Source: Chloroflexota bacterium
Lineage (GTDB): Bacteria; Chloroflexota; Limnocylindria; Limnocylindrales; CSP1-4
Assembly: GCA_021783095.1 (NCBI GenBank)
Contig: JAJXUG010000003.1
Location: 1 to 64,000 of the forward strand
DNA: 64,000 nucleotides
Direction: 5' to 3'
Numbering within the stretch: the stretch's first letter is position 1; every line of letters begins with the position of its first letter. Shown here piece by piece: positions 36,794 to 46,562 of the stretch. The position numbers and the translations under genes are program-made. Under the pieces are notes generated by a model. The model worked only from the letters and a program-made list of their open reading frames with translations. It did not search any database and was not told where the DNA came from.

Positions 36794-38934
36794 GCGCGAA
36801 CGCAGGAGGTCCGAACGTGGGAGACCAGGCTCGCCACCGCGAAGCGACCGACGACCTCGCCGTCCTGCTGGCGGCGCTGCCCCCGGAGATCGTGACCGCC
36901 CTCAACGCGCTGCCCGACCGGGAGACCCTCATCGAGGTCGTCCTCGACCTGGGACGGCGGCCCGAGGCCCGCTACCCGGGCTCCGAGGTGACGCTGCTCG
37001 ATCGCGAGATCACCGACAAGGACATCGCCTTCGTCGTCGAGCACATCGGCAGCTTCGGCGACGACAACCGGGCGGGGATCGAGCGCACGCTCCACCGGAT
37101 CAGCGCGATCCGCAACCGCAACGGCAAGATCGTCGGGCTCACCTGCCGTATCGGCCGCGCCGTCTACGGGACGATCGAGATCATCGCGGACTTCGTGGAG
37201 AGCGGGAAGTCGATCCTCATCATGGGCCGCCCGGGCATCGGCAAGACCACGATGCTCCGCGAGGCCGCCCGCGTGCTGGCCGACGAGCAGCGCAAGCGCG
37301 TGGTCGTGGTGGACACGTCGAACGAGATCGCGGGCGACGGCGACATCCCGCACCCCGCCATCGGCAAGGCGCGGCGGATGCAGGTCCGGACCCCCTCGCT
37401 CCAGCACGAGGTCATGATCGAGGCGGTGGAGAACCACATGCCCGAGGTCATCGTCATCGACGAGATCGGCACCGAGCTCGAGGCGCAGGCGGCCCGCACG
37501 ATCGCCGAGCGCGGCGTGCAGCTGATCGGCACCGCGCACGGCAACAACCTCGACAACCTGATGCTCAACCCCACCCTGTCGGACCTGATCGGCGGGATCC
37601 AGAGCGTCACCCTGGGCGACGAGGAGGCCCGCCGCCGCCGTTCCCAGAAGTCGGTCCTCGAGCGCAAGGCGCCGCCCACGTTCGACGTGATCGTGGAGAT
37701 CCAGGACCGCGAGCGGGTGCTGGCCCACAGCGACGTCGCCGAGACGGTCGACGCGATGCTGCTGGGTGACCCGGTGGCGCCCGAGCTGCGCTGGCGAGAC
37801 GAGGAGGGCGTGCACCGCTCGCAGTCTCGGCCCAGGCCCACGGCGCGCGATGTCGCGCCCGGCGACCGCTTCAGCGGGTTGACCGGCGCGGGTGCCAGCG
37901 CCTGGGGTCGCGACCCCGGCTGGCGCGGCGCGTCCACATACCGCACCGGTTTCCCGGGCGGCGAGGAGCGGCTGCCCGCACGACCCGGGTTCCGGCCCGG
38001 GCAGTCGGGCGGCTGGCGCGCGAACCGCGGCGCGTCCGGCGGCGAGCGGGGATCCGAACGCGGGGCCCGCGGCCCGGAGGGCGACCGACCGGGTCTGACG
38101 GTCCTGCCCGGGGAGCACTTCGCGGTGCAGCCCGGGGCTGCGTTCGTGGCGGGCGAGATCGCCGACCGCGGGCCCGTCGAGCGCTCCGAGGCCGGCGCCA
38201 TCGCCCCCGCGCCTGTGCCCGACGTCCGGGCCCGCGACGCCCGGGAGCTCGAGCGCCAGCGCGCCTGGCGGGCGGAGGCGGCGCACGCTCTCAACGCCCT
38301 CCACGAGGACGAGGGCACGCGGCCGGTCAACGCCGCGGAGCTCGAGACCAAGGAGGAGGAGCGGATCGCGCGCATGGTGCCGGGCGAAGTGGGCTGGGAC
38401 GGCGAGGAGGGCGAGGACTCCACACTCGGCTCCGCCGCGGCCGCGGCGGAGCTTGGCCCGCTGCCCACGCTGCGCGTGTTCCCGCACGGCATCAGCCGCC
38501 GCCGACTCGAGCAGGCGATCAAGGACCTCGAGCTGCCGGTCGTCATCGCGCGCGATCCCGAGGAGGCCGACGTGGTGATGACGCTCCGCTCGGAGTACCG
38601 CCAGAAGCCCGCCGCCGTCCGGGACGCCGAGGATCGGGGCCTTCCCATCTACGTGCTCAAGGCCAACACGATCGCGCAGATGCAGGCCAGCCTGACGTCT
38701 GTGTTCGCGCTGGAGATCGACCCGCGCGAGGCCGCCCTGCGCGAGACCGAGCAGGCCATCACGCAGGTGATCAAGCAGCAGGAGCCGATCGAGCTGGCGC
38801 CCCAGAACGCGTACGTCCGCCGGCTGCAGCACCAGATGGCCGAGCGCGCGAACCTGGTGTCGCGCTCACGCGGCCGCGAGCCGTACCGGCGGGTACGCCT
38901 CTACCCGGACGTGGCGCGTCCCGCCTGGCGGTAG
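36790..38934 (+). CDS. SpoIIIAA/Ycf45-type AAA ATPase with C-terminal R3H domain
   Basis: A 714-residue protein. Residues about 20-350 are a RecA-like ATPase: [20 protein letters not shown], Walker [23 protein letters not shown], Walker [20 protein letters not shown]. It resembles SpoIIIAA and the R3H single-strand nucleic-acid-binding proteins of cyanobacteria, actinobacteria and chloroflexi. A long disordered Gly/Arg/Pro linker follows (370-480). After a tail domain ([18 protein letters not shown]) comes an R3H-like motif RRLQH. It likely binds RNA or single-stranded DNA. The GTG start overlaps the previous stop by 4 bp. Confidence 0.88.
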   Translation: MSANAGGPNVGDQARHREATDDLAVLLAALPPEIVTALNALPDRETLIEVVLDLGRRPEARYPGSEVTLLDREITDKDIAFVVEHIGSFGDDNRAGIERTLHRISAIRNRNGKIVGLTCRIGRAVYGTIEIIADFVESGKSILIMGRPGIGKTTMLREAARVLADEQRKRVVVVDTSNEIAGDGDIPHPAIGKARRMQVRTPSLQHEVMIEAVENHMPEVIVIDEIGTELEAQAARTIAERGVQLIGTAHGNNLDNLMLNPTLSDLIGGIQSVTLGDEEARRRRSQKSVLERKAPPTFDVIVEIQDRERVLAHSDVAETVDAMLLGDPVAPELRWRDEEGVHRSQSRPRPTARDVAPGDRFSGLTGAGASAWGRDPGWRGASTYRTGFPGGEERLPARPGFRPGQSGGWRANRGASGGERGSERGARGPEGDRPGLTVLPGEHFAVQPGAAFVAGEIADRGPVERSEAGAIAPAPVPDVRARDARELERQRAWRAEAAHALNALHEDEGTRPVNAAELETKEEERIARMVPGEVGWDGEEGEDSTLGSAAAAAELGPLPTLRVFPHGISRRRLEQAIKDLELPVVIARDPEEADVVMTLRSEYRQKPAAVRDAEDRGLPIYVLKANTIAQMQASLTSVFALEIDPREAALRETEQAITQVIKQQEPIELAPQNAYVRRLQHQMAERANLVSRSRGREPYRRVRLYPDVARPAWR

Positions 38935-38935
38935 C

Positions 38936-38972
38936 GGGCGCCTCCCTGGCACCAGTCGGTCAGGAGGCGCCC
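38936..38972 (+). terminator. Hairpin after the R3H ATPase gene
   Basis: GGGCGCCTCC (38936-38945) and GGAGGCGCCC (38963-38972) form a perfect 10-bp stem with a 17-nt loop directly after the stop codon. No T-run follows. Confidence 0.55.
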
Positions 38973-38998
38973 ATCCCGTACGCGGCCACGAGCTCTTC

Positions 38999-39200
38999 GT
39001 GCCGCCGCCGGCGCCGAGGCTGAGCGCGGACGAGGCGGCCGCGGCCGCCCGCGCGGAGGAGGCGGACGCGGGAGCGACGGTGACCTCGACGGACCTCGCG
39101 ATCGATGTACGAGCTGGACCTGACCCGCACGGACGGCTTCTACGTGAAGGTCGAGGTGGACGCGCTGAGCGGCGCGGTCACCGTGGTGGGCCGCGGCTGA
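38999..39200 (+). pseudogene. PepSY-domain remnant with a frameshift
   Basis: Two adjacent frames together spell a PepSY domain. One reads LSADEAAAAARAEEADAGAT followed by VTSTDLAID up to about 39103. The next frame continues from about 39105 with YELDLTRTDGFYVKVEVDA and LSGAVTVVGRG, then a TGA at 39198-39200. PepSY domains have exactly this pattern (tADEAxxiA..pGatvts..L, then YElelt..dG..v.V.vda.tG.V). A one-base change near 39100-39107 breaks the frame, and no signal peptide or convincing start remains. I read it as a decayed gene, although a sequencing error would look the same. Confidence 0.6.
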
Positions 39201-39242
39201 CAGGCCGGGCAACGCCGCGCCCGGCCGCACGTCTCCTCCGCG

Positions 39243-39248
39243 TATGCT
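39243..39248 (+). promoter_or_regulatory. -10 box for the P-type ATPase
   Basis: TATGCT lies nine bases before the ATG at 39258, giving a leader of only a few bases or none; there is no ribosome site. Confidence 0.4.
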
Positions 39249-39257
39249 CGCCGCGCC

Positions 39258-41831
39258 ATGACCACCGCCGCGCCGCTCCACCCGGGCACGCTCGCCGCGC
39301 ACGCGGACCTGCCCGCCACGCCAGCGACCGGCCTCTCCGAAGGCGAAGCCTCGCGACGCCGCGCCGCGGGCCTGGGCAACGTGGCGCTGCCGCCCACCAC
39401 GCGCACCTACCGCCAGATCCTCTACGAGAACACGTTCACCTTCGTCAACAACATCCTGTTCCTGCTCGGGATCGCGCTGGTGCTCGTCGGCCGGCCCACC
39501 GACGCCGTGGTGTCCCTGGCGGTCATCTCGGTCAACATCGTCGTCGGCATCGTCCAGGAGATCCGCGCGAAGCGGACGCTCGACCGGATCGCGCTGCTGA
39601 CCCGGCCCACGGCCACCACGATCCGCGACGGCGCCCCGATCGAGCTGCCGCCCGACGACCTGGTCCTGGGCGACCTCGTGGAGCTGCGAGCGGGCGACCA
39701 GGTGGTGCTCGACGGGCGGCTCGCGAGCGGCGGCGTGGGCGTGGACGAGTCGCAGCTCACGGGCGAGAGCGACGTGGTCGCCAAGCGCCCGGGCGACGAG
39801 GTGTTCAGCGGCAGCTTCGCGACCACCGGCACCGGGCGGTACGTCGTCGAGAAGGTGGCCAGCGCGAGCTTCGCCAACCAGATCACCGCCGGCGCACGCT
39901 CCTTCCGGCGGATCGTGACGCCGCTCCAGGGCGAGGTCAATCTGGTCGTGCGCGTCGTCCTGGGGATGGTCGTGTACCTCGAGGTCCTGCTGGTCATGCG
40001 GGGCCTGGTCCAGGCGACCCACCCCGGGGAAGTCGTCGCGGACGCGACCCTGCTGGCCGGCCTCGTCCCGAACGGCCTGTTCGTCTCGATCGCCGTGGCG
40101 TACGCGCTGGGCGCGATCCGGATCCTTCGCTTCGGGGCCCTGGTGCAGCAGGCGAACGCCATCGAGAGCCTCTCGCACGTGGACGTGCTGTGCCTCGACA
40201 AGACCGGGACCCTGACGGCGAACCGGCTCCAGGTCGATCGCGTGGTGCCCTTGGACGATGCCAGCGAGGCTGAGGTGCTCGACGCGGCGGCGGCGCTGGC
40301 GGCATCGGCGACGGCCGGCAACACGACGAGCGACGCGATCGCGGCTCGCTGGCCGGCCGCGCCCCGTCCCCTGTCGGGCGAGGTGCCGTTCTCGCCCACG
40401 CGCAAGTGGAGCGCCGTGGCGTTCGCGGACGTGGGCGCGGGCGATGGGCGGGGGCCGGGGATCGTGGCGCTGGGCGCGCCCCAGTTCCTGCGCCAGTACC
40501 TCGCCGGCGGAGGAGCGGCGCACGCGGGGCCCTCGGGAGAGGCCGACCAGGCGGTCTGGGACACGATCCGCGCGGAGCTCTCGACGCTGACCGCCCGGGG
40601 CCTGCGCGTCCTGCTGGTCGCGACGCACCCGGACGCCTCGGCCCTCCCCCCGGACTCGGGCGACGCCTCCGCCACGCTCCCCGCGGGGATGCGGGCGCTC
40701 GGGCTGGTGGCCCTGCGCGACGAGCTGCGCGACGAGGCCGCGGCGACCCTCGCCTCGTTCCGGGCGAACGGCGTCGGGGTCAAGATCATCTCGGGCGACG
40801 ATCCCGAGACCGTGGTGGCGCTCGCGCGGCAGGCGGGGATCGAGGATGCGGCGTTCGTGTCGGGCGCCGACCTGGACGTGCTCGACGACGTGCGGCTGGG
40901 CGCGGTCGCCGAGGAGACGACCGTGTTCGGCCGCATCACGCCGGCCCAGAAGGAGCGCCTCGTCGACGCGCTCCGCGCCCGCGGCCACTACGTCGCCATG
41001 ATCGGCGACGGGGTGAATGACGTCCTCTCGCTCAAGAAGGCGAACCTCGCGATCGCGATGGGCAGCGGCACCCAGGCCACCCGAGGCGTCGCCGACATCG
41101 TCCTCATGCAGGACTCGTTCGCGGCCGTCGCCCAGGCGGTTGAGGAGGGGCAGCGGATCCTCAACGGGATGCAGGACATCCTCAAGCTGTTCCTGACCCG
41201 CATCGCGACCGTCGCCCTCGCGGTGATCTCGTCGCTCGTGGTGGTCGCGTTCCCGATCGAGCTGCGCAACGCCTCGGCGCTCACCATCTTCACGGTGGGC
41301 ATCCCGAGCGTGCTGCTCGCGTTCTGGGCGGCGCCCGGTCGTCGCCTCCGCGCCTCGCTGACCCGCACTCTGGCCACGTTCGTGGGGCCGGCGGCCATCG
41401 TCTCGAGCCTCATCGGGCTCCTCGTCCTGAACGGCTCGCTGTTCCTCGCCGGCGCCTCGGGCCCCAACGGCCAGGGCTTCATCGTGGCGCTCGACAACGC
41501 TCGGACGGCGCTGACGGCGTTCCTGGTGTTCGCAGGGCTCCTGCTGATCCTGTTCGTGGAGCCGCCGACGGCGTGGTTCGCGGTCGCCGAGCCGCTGACC
41601 GCCGATCGCCGCCCGGCCATCCTCGCGATCGTCCTCGCGGTCACGTTCATCGCGACGATGGTGTCGGGGACCGCGCGCGACTTCTTCTCGTTCGGGCTGC
41701 CGACGCCGCGCGACGTGGCGCTGGTGGTGGCGGCGGTGGTCGTCTGGACGCTGCTGGTGCGCGAGGCCTGGCGCCGACAGCTCGTGGAGCGGTTCCTGGG
41801 CATCGCGGACGGTGGAACGCGCGCACATTGA
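39258..41831 (+). CDS. P-type cation ATPase, CtpE-like
   Basis: An 857-residue pump of the HAD-type P-ATPase family. The actuator loop has TGES, the phosphorylation site is DKTGTLT, the hinge is MIGDGVNDVLSLKKANLAIA, and about ten membrane segments flank these. The membrane motif LLAGLVPNGLFVSIAVAYA and the following LVQQANAIESLSHVDVLCLD resemble mycobacterial CtpE, reported to take up calcium. No N-terminal heavy-metal domain and no CPC/CPH motif are present, so this is not a copper or zinc exporter. Ion specificity is inferred. ATG 39258 has no ribosome site. Confidence 0.9.
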   Translation: MTTAAPLHPGTLAAHADLPATPATGLSEGEASRRRAAGLGNVALPPTTRTYRQILYENTFTFVNNILFLLGIALVLVGRPTDAVVSLAVISVNIVVGIVQEIRAKRTLDRIALLTRPTATTIRDGAPIELPPDDLVLGDLVELRAGDQVVLDGRLASGGVGVDESQLTGESDVVAKRPGDEVFSGSFATTGTGRYVVEKVASASFANQITAGARSFRRIVTPLQGEVNLVVRVVLGMVVYLEVLLVMRGLVQATHPGEVVADATLLAGLVPNGLFVSIAVAYALGAIRILRFGALVQQANAIESLSHVDVLCLDKTGTLTANRLQVDRVVPLDDASEAEVLDAAAALAASATAGNTTSDAIAARWPAAPRPLSGEVPFSPTRKWSAVAFADVGAGDGRGPGIVALGAPQFLRQYLAGGGAAHAGPSGEADQAVWDTIRAELSTLTARGLRVLLVATHPDASALPPDSGDASATLPAGMRALGLVALRDELRDEAAATLASFRANGVGVKIISGDDPETVVALARQAGIEDAAFVSGADLDVLDDVRLGAVAEETTVFGRITPAQKERLVDALRARGHYVAMIGDGVNDVLSLKKANLAIAMGSGTQATRGVADIVLMQDSFAAVAQAVEEGQRILNGMQDILKLFLTRIATVALAVISSLVVVAFPIELRNASALTIFTVGIPSVLLAFWAAPGRRLRASLTRTLATFVGPAAIVSSLIGLLVLNGSLFLAGASGPNGQGFIVALDNARTALTAFLVFAGLLLILFVEPPTAWFAVAEPLTADRRPAILAIVLAVTFIATMVSGTARDFFSFGLPTPRDVALVVAAVVVWTLLVREAWRRQLVERFLGIADGGTRAH

Positions 41832-41853
41832 CGCGGCGCGGGCGGCTGAGGGG

Positions 41854-42144
41854 CTACGCCTCGCGCAGCACCCGGATGCCCCGCTGCTCGGCCATCGCCT
41901 GGACCCAGCCCGCAGCGTTCATGCCTGGATCGCTCTCGCGATACGGCGCGTCGTCGCCGTCGTCGGCCCGACCGCTCCCGCCGACCAGCGTCAGCGTGCC
42001 GCCGTCGGCCGCGAGGTTGTCGAGCAGCCGCTCGAGGTCGTCCTCGCCAACCATGACGAACCGCGACCCGACGTCAACCGACACCGAGCCGTCGTCGCCC
42101 GCCATGACCGTGAGGTCGCCGCTCCGCTTCTCGCCGATCCCCAC
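41854..42144 (-). CDS. Small acidic protein of unknown function
   Basis: A 96-residue acidic protein (TVMAGDDGSVSVDVGSRFVM, EDDLERLLDNLAADGG, GWVQAMAEQRGIRVL). It has two short beta-rich blocks and a C-terminal helix. I chose GTG 42144, which has GGAGG seven bases upstream, over the longer frame from 42183. It is convergent with the P-type ATPase and follows tldE on the same strand by 43 bp, so it may be co-transcribed with tldD-tldE. Family not recognised. Confidence 0.65.
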   Translation of the reverse strand: MGIGEKRSGDLTVMAGDDGSVSVDVGSRFVMVGEDDLERLLDNLAADGGTLTLVGGSGRADDGDDAPYRESDPGMNAAGWVQAMAEQRGIRVLREA

Positions 42145-42187
42145 GTCTCGTCCTCCGTCGGGGGCCGCACCCGGCCCAGCCAAGAGG

Positions 42188-43573
42188 CTACTCGGCGCGC
42201 GTGGCGCCCGTGAAGCTGAACGACGACAGCCGCACCGCCGGCACCACGCTCCCGCCCAGGAGCCCGCGCAGGCACCGCCGGTCGCGGCTGATCGCCTCGA
42301 CGCCTCCGAGCGCGTCGAGGTACGACATCGTGAACCGCAGGTTCCTCACCGGGCCCACGATCCTGCCGCCCTCGACGAGGAACGTGCCGTCGCGGGTCAT
42401 GCCCGTGATCACCACGCGCTTGGGGTACACCGGGTTGGTGTAGTGGAAGCGGGTGACCAGCAAGCCGCGCTCCAGCCCGCCAATCAGCTCGTCCGTGGTG
42501 GCCTCGCCGGGCGCCATCGCCATGTTGGTCGGGAACGGGCCGTAGGGGTTGGGCGCCGGCAGGCCGTGGCCAGTGGAGTGGTGGCCGGCGCGCGACGCGG
42601 TCTGGGCGTCGAACGCGAGGTCGCGGCAGATGCCGCGGTCCAGCAGCGACAGGCGCTGCTTGGCGACGCCCTCCGCGTCGAAGCCCATGGGCAGCCCGGC
42701 TGGGTCACGGCCGTCGTCGGTGATCGTCACCAGCGGCGACGCGACCTGCTTGCCGGCCTCCCAGAAGGAGCGGTCCTCGGCCACCGCCAGCGCGGAGAAG
42801 CCGAGGTAGCCCAGCATGTCGAGCAGGTCCACGACCGCGTAGTGGTTGAGCACGACCGGGTAGTCGCCGGGCTCGATGTCCACCGGGCTGGCCGATGCTC
42901 GCGCCCGCTCGGCCGCCTCGCGACCCAGGGCCGCGCCGTCGATGGCGGTGGCGTCCACGGAGCAGTCCTCCGCGTAGCCGGTCCCGTTGTCGGGGCCCAT
43001 CGCCACGGTGAGCAGCTGGCTCGTCGTCCGGCGCTCGGCCGCCCGCACGCCCTTCGAGTTGGCGACGGCGAACGCCTCGGCGTCGGTCGAGAACGAGCCG
43101 AACGCCATCACGCCCTCCGCGTCGGCCGCGGCGATCACGGCGCGGGCGCCGTCGGCGCGGAGCTCCGGCGTGGCGCCGCCCGTGCCGTCGGACCAGGCCG
43201 CCTCGACCGGTTCGGCGTTCGTTGCGCCGGGCTCGGGCAGGCCCGCCCAGTCCTCCAGCTCCTCGACGTAGGCGGCAATCGCCGCGGCTCGCTCGACCAG
43301 GGCCCGCAGGCCCTCGGCATCCGTGCGGCCCGACGAGGCCACGGCGACGCGGCGGCCCCTGGCAACCCGCAGGTTCACGGACGCCTCGGACGAGGCCACG
43401 TTCTGGTGGACCTCGGAGTTGGCGAACCGCGTGAGCGCCGACTCGCCGGACACCACCAGCGCCTCGGCCTCGGTGACACCGGCCTGCTTCGCCAGGCGCA
43501 CGACCTCCTCGGCGATGCGGAGCGCAGACTCCGGATCGGCGGCGGCACCCTGGGTTCGCTGCATGCCGCTCAC
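42188..43573 (-). CDS. tldE: TldE/PmbA-type metalloprotease subunit
   Basis: A 461-residue protein of the TldD/PmbA family, without the metal-binding His motif of TldD, as expected for TldE. Typical blocks are RFANSEVHQNVASSEASVNL, RVAVASSGRTDAEGL, DIEPGDYPVVLNHYAVVDLL and VVITGMTRDGTFLVEGG. TldD and TldE form a heterodimer that digests unfolded peptides and matures some ribosomal peptides. The GTG start at 43573 overlaps the tldD stop by 4 bp; ATG 43564 is an alternative. Confidence 0.9.
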   Translation of the reverse strand: MSGMQRTQGAAADPESALRIAEEVVRLAKQAGVTEAEALVVSGESALTRFANSEVHQNVASSEASVNLRVARGRRVAVASSGRTDAEGLRALVERAAAIAAYVEELEDWAGLPEPGATNAEPVEAAWSDGTGGATPELRADGARAVIAAADAEGVMAFGSFSTDAEAFAVANSKGVRAAERRTTSQLLTVAMGPDNGTGYAEDCSVDATAIDGAALGREAAERARASASPVDIEPGDYPVVLNHYAVVDLLDMLGYLGFSALAVAEDRSFWEAGKQVASPLVTITDDGRDPAGLPMGFDAEGVAKQRLSLLDRGICRDLAFDAQTASRAGHHSTGHGLPAPNPYGPFPTNMAMAPGEATTDELIGGLERGLLVTRFHYTNPVYPKRVVITGMTRDGTFLVEGGRIVGPVRNLRFTMSYLDALGGVEAISRDRRCLRGLLGGSVVPAVRLSSFSFTGATRAE

Positions 43574-45012
43574 GACATCACCCCCACCCGCACATTGCGG
43601 AACCGGGCCCCCGAGACGCCGTGGCCCACGTGACCGGTCTGGGTGGGCTCGCCCTTGCCGCAGTTCGGGGTGCCCCACATGCGCCACGAGCTCGCGTCGC
43701 CCACGGCGTCCATTGAGCGCCACAGCTCGTAGGTGATGCCGGTGTACGTGCCGTTGCGGAACAGCCGGCCGACCCTGCCGTTCCTGACCTCGCGGACAAC
43801 CTCGGTCCCGAACTGGAAGTTGAGGCGCCGGTCATCGATGGACCAGGACCGGTTGGTCTCGAACAGGAGCCCGTCGTCGGTGTCGGCCACGATGTCGTCG
43901 AAGCTCATGCCCGGCTTCGGCAGCAGGTTGACGTTGGTCATGCGGATGAGCGGGATGCGGTTCCAGCCGTCCGCCCGCATCGCCCCGCCTGACTGCCGCC
44001 CGATCCGCGGCGCCGTCTCACGGGACGAGAGGTACCCGACGAAGATGCCCTCCTTGATGAGCGGCACCTGCTGCGCCGCGACGCCCTCGTCGTCCCAGCC
44101 GAACGTGCCGAGCCCGCCCGGGGCGGTGGCGTCGGCAACGATGTCGCACAGGTCCGAGCCGTACCTGAAGTTGTCGAGCATGCCCGGCATCAGGAAGCTC
44201 GTGCCGGCGTAGCTGGCCTCGGTGCCGAAGGCGCGGTCGAGCTCGCTCGGGTGGCCGCAGCTCTCGTGGACCTGCATGTAGAGCTGGCTCGGGTGGAGCA
44301 GGATCGTGCGCATGCCCGAGGGGAGGGGCGGGGCGCTCAACAGCTCCACCGCCTCGTGCGCCACGCGCTCCGCGTTGCCCGCGAGGTCCATCGCGCGGAT
44401 GAACTCGTAGCCCGCCGAGCCCCACAGCCCACCGTTGTCGGGGTAGCTCCGCCGCTGGTGCTCGTCACCGTCGATCGCGTTGGCCTCCAGGCCGCTGCCG
44501 ACGTGGGTGATGCGCTGCTCGGTGTAGCTGCCGTCGGACGCGGCGAAGGTCTTCTCCTCGCGCTGCGCCGAGTACATGGACTCGGTCCAGGCGATGCCCT
44601 TCACGGCGTTCATCGCCCGGTCGGCGTCGAGGAGCGCACCGATCTTGCGGTCGAGCGGGACGGCGAAGGGGTCCTCCGCGACGGGCGTCTCGTAGCGGCC
44701 GCGGGCCGGCGGTCGGTCGTCGAGCACCACCCGGTTGCGGATGGTGGTCGCGCTCGCCCGGGCGATCCGGACAGCCTCCGCTGCCACCCGGTCCGCCTCG
44801 GCGGCGCTCAGGTCGTGGCTGGCCGCGAAGCCCCACGCGCCATCCACCAGGACGCGGACGCCGAAGCCCTCGGTCTCGCCGGCCGAGACGCCCTCGACCC
44901 GCGTGGACTTGACGGTGATGGATTCCTCGAGGCGCCGGACCACGCGCACGTCGGCGTACGTGGCCCCCCGCGCGGTTGCCGTGTCGAGGGCGCGGCTGGT
45001 CAGGTCTCGCAT
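43570..45012 (-). CDS. tldD: TldD-type metalloprotease, catalytic subunit
   Basis: A 480-residue zinc protease of the TldD/PmbA family. The metal motif HExxxH appears as HESCGHPSELDRAFG near residue 255, followed by the GYLSSRETAPRIG and TPNCGKGEPTQTGHVGHG blocks that complete the active site region. It acts with TldE, encoded directly downstream. ATG 45012 lies 8 nt after a TACCCT box (45021-45026, minus strand), so the leader is nearly absent. Confidence 0.93.
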   Translation of the reverse strand: MRDLTSRALDTATARGATYADVRVVRRLEESITVKSTRVEGVSAGETEGFGVRVLVDGAWGFAASHDLSAAEADRVAAEAVRIARASATTIRNRVVLDDRPPARGRYETPVAEDPFAVPLDRKIGALLDADRAMNAVKGIAWTESMYSAQREEKTFAASDGSYTEQRITHVGSGLEANAIDGDEHQRRSYPDNGGLWGSAGYEFIRAMDLAGNAERVAHEAVELLSAPPLPSGMRTILLHPSQLYMQVHESCGHPSELDRAFGTEASYAGTSFLMPGMLDNFRYGSDLCDIVADATAPGGLGTFGWDDEGVAAQQVPLIKEGIFVGYLSSRETAPRIGRQSGGAMRADGWNRIPLIRMTNVNLLPKPGMSFDDIVADTDDGLLFETNRSWSIDDRRLNFQFGTEVVREVRNGRVGRLFRNGTYTGITYELWRSMDAVGDASSWRMWGTPNCGKGEPTQTGHVGHGVSGARFRNVRVGVMS

Positions 45013-45320
45013 TGCGGCCGAGGGTACCGTGGCGCAGCGGAGTCGTCGCTGAGGCGAACGGCGTATCCGACGCTGTATCGACCGCGCAACTGCCATGAAT
45101 CTCGGTCGCCGAGCTTCCGCTGCGGTCCGTTCGGCCCCCCTACGGACACCAAGCGGCCCTGTGGTGGAGGGTCAATCCTCCCGACCCTTTCTCCATCCGA
45201 CGACCGTGGCCGCTGACGATCCGCTCTGATCGCCGACTCCCCGGCCGTCGTGCGCGTGTCAAGCGCGGGACGGGCATGCCGAGCGCCCGCCCAACGCCAA
45301 CGAGGGCTGGAGGAGTTGAG
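45013..45320. promoter_or_regulatory. Divergent promoter region between tldD and the hydrogenase operon
   Basis: This 308-bp gap holds the tldD -10 (TACCCT, 45026-45021 minus). The hydrogenase side has no clear -10 but has a good GGAGGAG ribosome site before ATG 45321. A short hairpin, GGGTC...GACCC, lies at 45169-45187. No gene is seen. Regulation of the hydrogenase operon must act here. Confidence 0.45.
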
Positions 45321-46553
45321 ATGGGCGATGCCGGCGGGCTTGTGACGAGCCCCGATCTGCTCTCGGTTGCGGGGGCCGCGCCGCCCGAGCCGACCACCGA
45401 GAACCACTGGCTGCAGGTCGCGCTGGCCCACAAGGGCATCAGCCGCCGGCGGTTCCTCGGGTTCGCGTCGGCGATGACCGCACTGCTCGCGCTGCCGGCG
45501 GCGATGACCCCGCAGATCGTCAACGCGCTCGAGACCAAGAAGAAGCCCGTCGTCGTCTGGCTCGAGTTCCAGGACTGCGCTGGCAACACGGAGTCCATGC
45601 TCCGCAGCTCCAACCCGCCCATCGCCGACATCGTCCTCGACGCGCTCTCGCTCGAGTACCACGAGACGATCATGGCCGGCGCCGGTGCGGCCGCCGAGAA
45701 GGTCCTCAGCGATCACGTCGCGGCAGGCGACATCGACATCCTCATCGTCGAGGGCTCGATCCCGACGGCCGACGGCGGCGTCTACTGCACGATCGCCGGC
45801 AAGACCGCGCTCCAGCACCTGCAGGAGGCAGCTGCCGCCTCGAAGCTCGTGATCGCCGTCGGCGCGTGCGCCTGGGACGGCGGCTTCCCGCGGCTCGGGC
45901 CCACGGGCGCGGTGGGCGTGGGCGACGTCATCGGCAACAAGCCGCTCATCAACCTCGGCGGCTGCCCGCACAACGTGGCCAACACCACGGCCACCATCGT
46001 CCACTACCTGACCTTCAACTCCGCCCCCGCGCTGGACCAGTACAACCGCCCGCTGTTCGCCTACGGCCACCTCATCCACGACCAGTGCGAGCGCCGCGCC
46101 AACTTCGACGCAGGCCGCTTCGTGGAGGCCTGGGGCGACGAGGGCCACCGCAACGGCTGGTGCCTGTACAAGATGGGCTGCAAGGGGCCGCAGGCCACCT
46201 ACAACTGCCCGATCGTGCGCTGGAACAGCGGCACGAGCTGGCCGATCGGCGCCGGCCACGGCTGCATCGCCTGCGCCTCCCCACGCTTCTGGGAGCGGAT
46301 GACCCCCTTCTACGGCCGGCTGCCCGACGTGAAGATGTTCGGCGTCGACGCGAATGCCCAGACGATCGGCCTGGGCGCGATCGGCGTCGTGTCGGTCGCC
46401 ACCGCGGTGCACGCCGGCTCGGTCATCGCTCGCAAGGCGAGAGGGCGTCGCAAGGCGGCTGTCGCGCCCGACGGCACCGTGCACCCCACGCCCGAGCCCA
46501 CCCCTGAGCCCATCCCCGCCGCGCCGTCCGACGGCACCGGCACCAGCGCGTAG
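45321..46553 (+). CDS. [NiFe]-hydrogenase small subunit (group 1), Tat-exported
   Basis: A 410-residue electron-transfer subunit. A Tat signal (SRRRFLGFASAMTALLAL, residues 42-59) marks it for folded export with the large subunit. Cluster ligands: proximal Cys in EFQDCAGN, GACAWDG and NLGGCPHN; distal His/Cys in HLIHDQCERR, WCLYKMGCKG and YNCP; medial Cys in GHGCIACASP. The second proximal ligand, normally Cys (CAGC), is Asn here. A C-terminal membrane helix (IGLGAIGVVSVATAVHAGSV) anchors it. ATG 45321 follows GGAGGAG. It is the first gene of the operon. Confidence 0.93.
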   Translation: MGDAGGLVTSPDLLSVAGAAPPEPTTENHWLQVALAHKGISRRRFLGFASAMTALLALPAAMTPQIVNALETKKKPVVVWLEFQDCAGNTESMLRSSNPPIADIVLDALSLEYHETIMAGAGAAAEKVLSDHVAAGDIDILIVEGSIPTADGGVYCTIAGKTALQHLQEAAAASKLVIAVGACAWDGGFPRLGPTGAVGVGDVIGNKPLINLGGCPHNVANTTATIVHYLTFNSAPALDQYNRPLFAYGHLIHDQCERRANFDAGRFVEAWGDEGHRNGWCLYKMGCKGPQATYNCPIVRWNSGTSWPIGAGHGCIACASPRFWERMTPFYGRLPDVKMFGVDANAQTIGLGAIGVVSVATAVHAGSVIARKARGRRKAAVAPDGTVHPTPEPTPEPIPAAPSDGTGTSA

Positions 46554-46562
46554 GAGCGGACG

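Noticed and set aside
38901-41828. A 975-codon minus-strand frame opposite the P-type ATPase
   Set aside because: Typical high-GC antisense shadow; the plus strand carries all the P-ATPase motifs.
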